A DNA stretch of 22,395 bases from Candidatus Woesearchaeota archaeon UBA153 (lineage in GTDB: Archaea > Nanobdellota > Nanobdellia > Woesearchaeales > UBA525): the NCBI GenBank assembly GCA_002503705.1, contig DASH01000005.1:1-22395 (forward strand). The letters are read 5' to 3'. The translations under genes and the position numbers were made by a program. The first letter of the stretch is position 1; the number at the start of each line of letters is the position of its first letter. Under the pieces are notes generated by a model. That model worked only from the letters and a program-made list of their open reading frames with translations, ran no database searches and was not told the origin of the DNA. This document shows, one piece after another, positions 1 to 4,250 of this stretch.

Positions 1-107
1 GGGATGACTTGGCTGCGGTCGGAACGTCGCGATCGGCAGTTGGCCGCGCCCCGCGCTCCGAGCCCAGTTTAAGTCCCGCGCAGTTGACCAGGCTGTGCCA
101 CCCCCGC
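1..107 (-). tRNA. tRNA-Leu(UAA), 5' part with intron, truncated by the window edge
   Basis: Read on the minus strand from 107, the sequence gives a 7-nt acceptor strand GCGGGGG, T8, G9, a 3-bp D stem (GCA/TGC) and a Leu-type D loop with AGCCTGGTCAA. An anticodon stem strand CGGGA follows, then a loop C-T-T-A-A-A giving anticodon TAA at 71-69. The sequence after base 37 (position 68) does not close the stem. The matching TCCC appears only at positions 4-1, and the final G would lie outside the window. This fits an intron of about 62 nt (roughly 6-67) at the canonical archaeal 37/38 position. ACTT (74-71) can pair with AAGT near the intron 3' end, as in a relaxed bulge-helix-bulge. The long variable arm and T arm are beyond the edge, so Leu identity rests on the 5' half and anticodon. 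Confidence 0.75.
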
Positions 108-140
108 GAGAGGTGTTCCGGTGAGAAGATGCTGAGTGGT

Positions 141-148
141 TTTTAAAG
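141..148 (-). promoter_or_regulatory. TATA box candidate for tRNA-Leu
   Basis: CTTTAAAA on the minus strand lies about 37 bp upstream of the tRNA-Leu 5' end and overlaps the stop codon of dph6. The spacing is slightly longer than the usual 25-30 bp to a transcription start, which would give a short 5' leader removed by RNase P. Confidence 0.45.
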
Positions 149-835
149 GTTCGGTCTCTCGTCGAGACGCGCCTTCTCGATCCGCCAGACGCCCGCGAAG
201 TCCTTGAATGTCGCGCTCGCGTCCTCGACGATGATGCGGCGCGTCCACCCCGGCGCCCACGCGGTGAACGTCTCGAACTCGCCGCCCTCCCCCGTCAGGC
301 TCACCCCGGTCTTTTCGCGCAACGTCTGCAGTTCTTTGATCGCTTCATCATCGTACGGCCTGCCGAGCCACTCCTTCGTGAACGGCTCCGCGGCGACGCC
401 GACGATGAAGAGCTCGAAGCCTTCCGCGACGAGCCACGCGGCGTACGCGTCATGGTCGATCTTCCAGAGCGGGTTGAACGTCGTCAAGCCCTCCTCTAAG
501 CAGAGCTTTTCGATGCGCTCCGCCTGGTACGTGGACGCGACCGCGCCCGTCGCGATGCCGTCCACCTTGTACTCTCGCTTCGCGCGGACGATGAGGCGCC
601 GCAAGTCCTCGAGCTCCGCTTCTTTCTCCCCTTTCGTGCTCTCGATGACGAGCGGCAAGCCCGCGGCTTTCGCTTGCAGCTCGGTCCAGCGCGCGTTCGG
701 CGTGTGGAACATGTAGCTGTCCGGGTTCTCGGAACGCATGCTGAGCAGGCAGACGACGTCGTGGCCTGCGCGCCGCGCCTTGACGAGCGCCGCCGCGGAG
801 TCCTTGCCGCCGCTGAAGAGGACTGCGAGTTTCAT
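143..835 (-). CDS. dph6: Diphthine--ammonia ligase (Dph6 / MJ0570-type PP-loop ATPase)
   Basis: The 230-aa product has the full architecture of archaeal Dph6, the enzyme that uses ATP and ammonium to amidate diphthine on elongation factor 2, the last step of diphthamide synthesis. The N-terminal PP-loop is SGGKDS (residues 8-13). The family signatures MFHTPN (42-47), GAVASTYQ (97-104) and GEGGEFET (182-189) are all present, and the length matches the stand-alone archaeal enzyme. Unlike eukaryotic Dph6 there is no fused RidA-like domain. The ATG at 835 lies about 29 bp after a TATA-like AAGTTTAAAAAC, so the transcript should be nearly leaderless. The 36-bp gap to the upstream orphan gene contains this promoter, so the gene may be transcribed separately. 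The archaeal role is assigned by family; no unusual residues were seen in the motifs. Confidence 0.93.
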   Translation of the reverse strand: MKLAVLFSGGKDSAAALVKARRAGHDVVCLLSMRSENPDSYMFHTPNARWTELQAKAAGLPLVIESTKGEKEAELEDLRRLIVRAKREYKVDGIATGAVASTYQAERIEKLCLEEGLTTFNPLWKIDHDAYAAWLVAEGFELFIVGVAAEPFTKEWLGRPYDDEAIKELQTLREKTGVSLTGEGGEFETFTAWAPGWTRRIIVEDASATFKDFAGVWRIEKARLDERPNL

Positions 836-858
836 GGTTGCGGGGAGAGTCAGGGACT

Positions 859-870
859 GTTTTTAAACTT
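859..870 (-). promoter_or_regulatory. TATA box of dph6
   Basis: AAGTTTAAAAAC on the minus strand is centred about 29 bp upstream of the dph6 ATG and placed so that the transcript would begin a few bases before the start codon. It lies immediately outside the stop codon of the upstream 110-aa gene. Confidence 0.6.
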
Positions 871-871
871 T

Positions 872-1204
872 TTACTGTTTAACCTTGACGAGCTTGACGC
901 GTCGCAGCTCCTTCAGGCACGCGCGATACCCTTCCCAGCGCGCGTAGTTGACGCGCGACGGGTCACGCACGCACGCCTCCTCGAGGAACACCGCGTGCTC
1001 GTCGAGAATCCGGTTCACGCCGCGCCGGTTCGGCCGGTGCGTCGAGAACAGCTCCAAGCACTCACGGTAACCGTCCTTGAATTCAGGCGCCCCTTCCGGG
1101 ACGTCGAGAAGGGTCCGTGATTCGGCGCGCACACTCGCGTCCTCTTCCACCTTGCGCGGCCCCTTCTTTTCACGCAACGGCCGGTCGCGATACGGAGAAC
1201 CCAT
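872..1204 (-). CDS. Hypothetical 110-aa basic protein downstream of tRNA-Thr
   Basis: I do not recognise this protein. It is 110 aa, strongly charged and rich in Arg/Lys/Glu, with two cysteines in the middle and one near the C-terminus, and no signal peptide or membrane segment. The second half (from about EFKDGYRECLELF onward) looks helical, with repeated hydrophobic/charged spacing, so a small helical nucleic-acid-binding or adaptor protein is conceivable but not shown. The only in-frame Met is the first, at 1204, just five bases after the tRNA-Thr 3' end. No SD or separate TATA fits in between, so expression probably depends on the tRNA promoter and tRNA 3' processing. Codon use (G/C at third positions) resembles its neighbours, which argues that it is a real gene. 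It could still be a chance ORF. Confidence 0.6.
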   Translation of the reverse strand: MGSPYRDRPLREKKGPRKVEEDASVRAESRTLLDVPEGAPEFKDGYRECLELFSTHRPNRRGVNRILDEHAVFLEEACVRDPSRVNYARWEGYRACLKELRRVKLVKVKQ

Positions 1205-1209
1205 CGGGA

Positions 1210-1281
1210 AGCCCCCACCGAGATTTGAACTCGGGGCCTCTTCCTTACCAAGGAAGCGCGCTACCGCTGCGCCATGGGGGC
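1210..1281 (-). tRNA. tRNA-Thr(GGU)
   Basis: A complete 72-nt cloverleaf reads on the minus strand. The acceptor is GCCCCCA/TGGGGGC, the D arm GCGC-AGCGGTA-GCGC, and the anticodon arm CTTCC-TTGGTAA-GGAAG with anticodon GGT. The variable loop has 5 nt, the T arm is CCGAG-TTCAAAT-CTCGG and the discriminator is U. U at position 73 is typical of archaeal tRNA-Thr. CCA is not encoded and there is no intron. The gene is followed after five bases by the ATG of the 110-aa gene. Confidence 0.95.
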
Positions 1282-1305
1282 ACGCCCTCGAGAGGCCGAG
1301 AGCGC

Positions 1306-1315
1306 TTTATAAAAA
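1306..1315 (-). promoter_or_regulatory. TATA box of tRNA-Thr
   Basis: TTTTTATAAA on the minus strand is centred about 29 bp upstream of the tRNA-Thr 5' end, the expected archaeal TATA position. The putative MITE insertion (1329-1496) ends only about 14 bp further upstream, so the insertion sits just behind this promoter without destroying it. Confidence 0.7.
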
Positions 1316-1319
1316 TTAC

Positions 1320-1505
1320 CCTCTGAGTGGCTCTTCGGCAAATGGATGGTCGCCAGCGTCAGGCGAGTCGCTTTTGACGTGAGGTTGCGGTGAGCGACGG
1401 GGGACCTGCCCCCTACGGGGTGTCGCGGAAGAAGCGAAAAACGAAGCGATGCGACGAGCGGCTGGCGACCACGCGAAAGCGATTTGCCGAAGAGCCCCTC
1501 TGAGT
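1320..1505. mobile_element. MITE-like element: 15-bp terminal inverted repeats and 9-bp target duplication
   Basis: The segment 1329-1496 (168 bp) starts with GGCTCTTCGGCAAAT (1329-1343) and ends with its exact reverse complement (1482-1496). It is bounded on both sides by the identical 9-mer CCTCTGAGT (1320-1328 and 1497-1505). Perfect inverted ends directly abutted by a perfect direct repeat are the signature of a DDE-type transposition event. A second inner inverted pair, TGGTCGCCAGC (1348-1358) and GCTGGCGACCA (1461-1471), extends the potential hairpin, and the centre can form further stems around 1395-1430. No ORF in the element looks like a transposase, so it would be non-autonomous. 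A structured ncRNA is the alternative, but that does not explain the flanking direct repeat. Confidence 0.75.
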
Positions 1506-1558
1506 CCTTCAAGACGGACTGTGTGCTCTCCGAGAAAAGGGCGCGAACAAGAAAAGGA

Positions 1559-1572
1559 CGAAAAAACGTTTA
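1559..1572 (-). terminator. T-rich terminator candidate after the 251-aa gene
   Basis: On the minus strand, just after the TAG stop at 1583-1585, there is a run of six T (1561-1566). Further T-rich patches follow at about 1540-1557. Archaeal RNA polymerases terminate at such U-tracts without needing a hairpin. Confidence 0.45.
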
Positions 1573-1582
1573 CTGGTGTTTC

Positions 1583-2338
1583 CTACTTCCACATCCAGCC
1601 GAAGAGACCCTTGCTCTTCCCTTCCTTGTCGGCGAGCTCGCGCAAGCGCGTCTGCTCCCCTTCCATCGTCCGGATCTGCTCTTGCAGCATGGCCTTCGCC
1701 TCGCCGTCGCAGTCGGCGCACGAGTCGTGCAGGCGTTGCAGCTCCTGGAGCCGCTCCTGGTTCTTCGTCGTCTCCTGCTGGAGCTCTTCCGCGGCCTTCG
1801 CATCGCCGCCCGCGAAGAACCGCGCGAGGCCGCTTCGCTTCTCGACACGCTCTTCCGCTTTGATGGTGGCTTGGACTGAGTTGTTGAACTCCTTCGCGAT
1901 CGCGCTCACCTGCGGGCCGATGCCGCCGGTGACGCCTTCAAGGGCGAGGAGCGCGTGGACCGCCTCGCGAACCTGGTTCTGGTTCCGGTAGACGTTCTGC
2001 GTCTTCTCCGGCATGCCTTGCAGCTCCTGCTCCATCGCGCGCGTCCGCTCCTGGACCTGCGCTCTCGCAGCGGCGACAGTCTCTGGTTTTCCCGCGCTGG
2101 TTTGCGTCTGCTGCTGCGTCTGGAGCTGCTGCTCCGCACCCTGATTCATCGTCGCTTGCGTCGTCTCCACCGTCGCGCCTTGACCGGGCTGTTCGACGAC
2201 GTTCCCGTCGCCCGCCTCTTCGTTCGCGGAGCCTCCCGCGCCCGTGCCTTCGCCCATCCCCGCGCTATCGCTTCCCGCCGCGAGCGAGAGAGATGCCGCT
2301 AATACGAAGAGCACCGCCAACGAAAGAACAGTCTTCAT
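1583..2338 (-). CDS. Secreted coiled-coil protein with C-terminal KGLFGWMWK motif
   Basis: The 251-aa product has a clear signal peptide (residues 1-21, MKTVLSLAVLFVLAASLSLA). A low-complexity Gly/Ser/Thr/Gln-rich stretch (22-85) follows, then predicted long helices with coiled-coil character (about 85-130 and 155-240). A single CADC pair (C207, C210) lies between helices. The protein ends in an aromatic KGLFGWMWK, which could contact the membrane or a partner. I know similar 'secreted helix plus aromatic tail' proteins as unassigned archaeal hypotheticals, so no function is proposed. The ATG at 2338 is supported by an SD (AGGTGAT at about 2342-2348) and a TATA-like element at 2379-2387. The gene lies downstream of another small exported protein that also begins MKTV, and both may be expressed together in the envelope. 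Confidence 0.8.
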   Translation of the reverse strand: MKTVLSLAVLFVLAASLSLAAGSDSAGMGEGTGAGGSANEEAGDGNVVEQPGQGATVETTQATMNQGAEQQLQTQQQTQTSAGKPETVAAARAQVQERTRAMEQELQGMPEKTQNVYRNQNQVREAVHALLALEGVTGGIGPQVSAIAKEFNNSVQATIKAEERVEKRSGLARFFAGGDAKAAEELQQETTKNQERLQELQRLHDSCADCDGEAKAMLQEQIRTMEGEQTRLRELADKEGKSKGLFGWMWK

Positions 2339-2378
2339 AGTATCACCTTCATCGTTTTTGCCGAGAGAATGAAGTGGT

Positions 2379-2387
2379 ATTTAAAAG
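2379..2387 (-). promoter_or_regulatory. TATA box of the 251-aa secreted protein gene
   Basis: TTTTAAATA on the minus strand lies about 41-49 bp before the ATG at 2338, leaving a leader of some 15-20 nt that holds the SD AGGTGAT. It indicates a promoter of its own in addition to possible read-through from the 156-aa gene. Confidence 0.55.
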
Positions 2388-2407
2388 AGTTTTCAAAAGA
2401 GTTTTCA
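2384..2407. repeat. Perfect 12-bp tandem duplication between two secreted-protein genes
   Basis: AAAAGAGTTTTC occurs twice back to back (2384-2395 and 2396-2407). On the minus strand it gives two T-rich stretches after the stop of the 156-aa gene and runs into the TATA element of the 251-aa gene. It may therefore combine termination with a promoter-proximal site. Confidence 0.6.
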
Positions 2408-2415
2408 CCAAGATT

Positions 2416-2886
2416 TTATTTCAACGGCATTCGGTCGCACACGCCGTCGCCGTCGCTGTCGACAAAGCCCCGCTGGGCGGTGTTCGCACCGCGCGCGTAC
2501 CGCCCGCTTCCCTGTCGGTCGCCCTGTCCAAGGCTTTCACGGGCCATGCCGCGGTTCTGCCGTCCTTCGCCGAGCCCGAGCTCTGCGCGCAACGCCGCCG
2601 CGCGTTCGGTATCGTGCGCTTCGTTCGCGTCGTGGAGCGCGGCGTACGTCGCGAAGTTCTCCGCGTTCACCGTCCGGAACATCTTCCCGTTGACCGGCAA
2701 GCCGTTCTCAGCCCTGATCTCGAGCCACGCCTCGTAGTCTCTCGCCTCGATTGCGGTCTCGAGCTGCTCGTGCACCTCAGCGTCATATCTCGGTCCGCTC
2801 TCCGGAACTCCCCGGTACGCCGCCACGCCGAGCGCGACGACCCCTATCAACAGGAGCGCCAACGCTCCCAACACTACCGTCTTCAT
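2416..2886 (-). CDS. Small exported or membrane-anchored protein with C-terminal DxDGDG calcium-type loop
   Basis: The product is 156 aa from the ATG at 2886. A start nine codons upstream is possible, but only 2886 has a proper SD (GGAGG followed by 8 nt), so I moved the start. Residues 4-24 form a hydrophobic signal peptide or anchor. Residues 35-106 are helical and contain YEAWLEIRAENGLP, NAENFATYAALHDA and AAALRAELGLGEG. I recall this pattern from unassigned proteins widespread in DPANN archaea and candidate-phyla bacteria. The tail FVDSDGDGVCDRMPLK (141-156) resembles a thrombospondin-type-3 or EF-like calcium loop with a single Cys. The middle (107-140) is Gly/Arg/Gln-rich. It is transcribed away from the wHTH gene, with iterons between them. 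Function unknown; an envelope role is inferred. Confidence 0.85.
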   Translation of the reverse strand: MKTVVLGALALLLIGVVALGVAAYRGVPESGPRYDAEVHEQLETAIEARDYEAWLEIRAENGLPVNGKMFRTVNAENFATYAALHDANEAHDTERAAALRAELGLGEGRQNRGMARESLGQGDRQGSGRYARGANTAQRGFVDSDGDGVCDRMPLK

Positions 2887-2926
2887 CTTTCTCGCCTCCT
2901 TGGCTGTCGCCATGCAGTATGGATGG

Positions 2927-3000
2927 GTGAAACCATATGACTAGTTTGCTGAAACCATGATTCTGGAGTGTGAAACCACGGTTCGGAAGTGTGAAATCAT
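2927..3000. promoter_or_regulatory. Four iterons (TGAAACCAT-like) spaced 21-22 bp in a divergent promoter region
   Basis: GTGAAACCAT (2927), CTGAAACCAT (2949), GTGAAACCAC (2970) and GTGAAATCAT (2991) start 22, 21 and 21 bp apart. This is two DNA helical turns, so all four face the same side. They lie between the minus-strand exported protein gene and the plus-strand membrane wHTH gene. A TATA-like TCATATGG (2934-2941, minus) sits between iterons 1 and 2, and the plus-strand TATA candidate ACATAAAAAG lies some 28 bp after iteron 4. I infer a multi-site operator for a regulator, possibly the adjacent wHTH protein. Confidence 0.7.
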
Positions 3001-3027
3001 GGCTGTCGATGCCGCTCGCGGGGAAAA

Positions 3028-3037
3028 CATAAAAAGG
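3028..3037 (+). promoter_or_regulatory. TATA box of the membrane wHTH gene
   Basis: ACATAAAAAG lies about 12-18 bp before the first ATG (3046) but 25-30 bp before a second in-frame ATG (3058). If this is the TATA box, the transcript would be leaderless and start at or near 3058. The first ATG would then need an upstream start site. Confidence 0.5.
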
Positions 3038-3045
3038 GGCCTGCG

Positions 3046-3597
3046 ATGCCGAACCGCATGAACCGCCGAACGCCTCTCATCATGCTTATCATCGTCTCGT
3101 TCCTCCTCTTGACTGCCAGTGCCAGCCTCTTCTTGAGCAAGACGCGCGACCTCCGCCGGCTCGACCCGGTCGAACTCGAGTCGATGACGAAAGACCAGAT
3201 CCTCCAGACCATCTACGACCGTCAAGCGTCCAGCGCGCCGCTCAACCTCTACTTCATCCCGATCTTCGCGTTCTTCGGCCTCGCCGTCGGCGCGCTCACC
3301 TACTACTTAGTCGGCAAGGATCTGGACAAGAAAGAGGAGTCTCTCCAGCACAATACGAAGATTATCCTGCATCTGCTCAACGCCGATGAGCGGAAGGCTG
3401 TCGAGCGGATTGTCGAGCTCGGCGGCACGACGCACCAGGTGGAGATCACCTACTTGCCCGGGTTCACCAAGGTGAAGGCGCACCGAATCGTCGAGACTCT
3501 CGTCGCGAAAGGCGTCCTGGAGAAAGAGCCTCGCGGCAAGATGCGTCTCCTGCGGCTGCACAAGGACTTGTACGCGTTGTTGCGCGACCAGCGTTGA
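3046..3597 (+). CDS. Membrane-anchored winged-helix protein (COG2512-like predicted transcriptional regulator)
   Basis: The 183-aa product has two membrane helices (about 10-30 and 66-90) flanking an approximately 35-residue, probably external, segment. A cytosolic C-terminal winged helix-turn-helix (about 108-178) follows. The wHTH shows the family pattern LLNADERKAVERIVELGG, then an EITYLPGFTKVKAHRIVETL recognition region and a basic wing (KGVLEKEPRGKMRLLRL). This combination matches the archaeal COG2512 group of predicted membrane-associated regulators. The second Met (3058) fits the TATA spacing better and would remove four residues, while the first Met has a weak purine-rich AAGGGG in front. 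The gene is divergent from a small exported protein and separated from it by four iterons, so self-regulation and control of the neighbour are plausible but inferred. What the external segment senses is unknown. Confidence 0.85.
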   Translation: MPNRMNRRTPLIMLIIVSFLLLTASASLFLSKTRDLRRLDPVELESMTKDQILQTIYDRQASSAPLNLYFIPIFAFFGLAVGALTYYLVGKDLDKKEESLQHNTKIILHLLNADERKAVERIVELGGTTHQVEITYLPGFTKVKAHRIVETLVAKGVLEKEPRGKMRLLRLHKDLYALLRDQR

Positions 3598-3766
3598 GCT
3601 CCGCGTTCGCTCGACGGTTCTTTGCCGCTTCAAGAGTGATTGGTCACGAGTCCGGCGACTCTCGTCGAGAGGCCGCCACGGCGGCGTCGCGCGTTGTTTT
3701 CAACGCCGCCTTCCCGAACGCAAACTATTAATACTCCTTCGCTCCCTGTTCGGTCGGTGAGTGTTC
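3598..3766 (+). other. Intergenic region with competing GC-rich hairpins and a promoter
   Basis: No gene fits here. The region holds CTCTC-GTC-GAGAG (about 3657-3669) and GCCGCC-AC-GGCGGC (3672-3685). It also holds GGCGGCGT (3680-3687) pairing with ACGCCGCC (3703-3710), and GCGTTG-TTTT-CAACGC (3691-3706). The second and third share bases and exclude one another, as do the third and fourth. They may terminate the upstream transcript or simply be a GC-rich repeat. A TATA-like AACTATTAATAC (3723-3734) serves the next gene. Confidence 0.5.
3723..3734 (+). promoter_or_regulatory. TATA box and SD of the zinc-ribbon gene
   Basis: AACTATTAATAC is centred about 38 bp before the ATG at 3767. A GGTGA at 3756-3760, six bases before that ATG, is a good SD. 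This favours ATG 3767 over the in-frame GTG at 3761. Confidence 0.6.
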
Positions 3767-4183
3767 ATGGCGTTACAGTTTCCTGAGAACGTGAACGAGT
3801 GCGTCTACTTCACGCGGCGAGCGCTCGTCCCGAAGGGCAAGATCGTCGCGTGGGCGTTGCGCAAGCAGTGCCCGAAGTGCAAGAAAGGATTGATGGCGAA
3901 GCCGAAGAAGACGAGCCCGACGTATGACTGCCCGTCGTGCGGCTACGCCGAGGAGAAGAAGGCGCACGAGGCAGGACTGGCGGTGAGCGTCCAGTATGTT
4001 TGTCCGGCGTGCGGGAAGAGCGGCGAGACGACCACGCCGTACCAGCGCAAGTCGTGGAACGGCGTGAAGGCCTACGTGTTCTCCTGTTTGGCTTGCGGGG
4101 AGAAGATCGGCATCACGAAGAAGCTGAAGGAGCCGAAGAAGAAAGGCGCGCCCGTCCCCGACGAAGACGATGACGACGAGTGA
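3767..4183 (+). CDS. Double zinc-ribbon protein, conserved hypothetical of DPANN type
   Basis: The 138-aa product carries two zinc ribbons. The first uses CPKC (C35, C38) and CPSC (C55, C58). The second uses CPAC (C79, C82) and CLAC (C107, C110). The N-terminus (FPENVNECVYFTRRAL) and a basic patch around the first ribbon are followed by a Lys-rich linker and a very acidic tail (DEDDDDE). I recall similar proteins, with the same 'FPEN...CVYFT' opening, as conserved hypotheticals in DPANN genomes, but no function is known to me. Zinc ribbons with a basic body suggest nucleic-acid or ribosome binding. The neighbour is metG with its own promoter, so co-function with translation is only a hint. 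ATG 3767 is chosen over GTG 3761 because of the GGTGA SD. Confidence 0.85.
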   Translation: MALQFPENVNECVYFTRRALVPKGKIVAWALRKQCPKCKKGLMAKPKKTSPTYDCPSCGYAEEKKAHEAGLAVSVQYVCPACGKSGETTTPYQRKSWNGVKAYVFSCLACGEKIGITKKLKEPKKKGAPVPDEDDDDE

Positions 4184-4219
4184 GGGTTTCCGCTCTTCGT
4201 TCTCGTCGACGCAGGAACC

Positions 4220-4230
4220 TTTTTAAAATA
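4220..4230 (+). promoter_or_regulatory. TATA box of metG
   Basis: TTTTTAAAATA is centred about 25 bp upstream of the ATG at 4251, so the predicted transcript begins at the start codon itself (leaderless). A GGTGA at 4256-4260 could instead serve an internal ATG at 4269. Confidence 0.65.
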
Positions 4231-4250
4231 CCCTTTCTTCTGGTTCTCCC

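Noticed and set aside
60..107. Third copy of the A/B element, because of a CCGCGC-GTTGACC-like match
   Set aside because: The match is short and falls inside the D arm and anticodon stem of the tRNA-Leu, which explains the sequence fully.
1329..1496. RNase P RNA, SRP RNA or another known large ncRNA in the inverted-repeat segment
   Set aside because: Neither strand shows the conserved RNase P (GAGGAAAGUC, ACAGAA) or SRP helix 8 sequences. The flanking 9-bp direct repeat is better explained by transposition.
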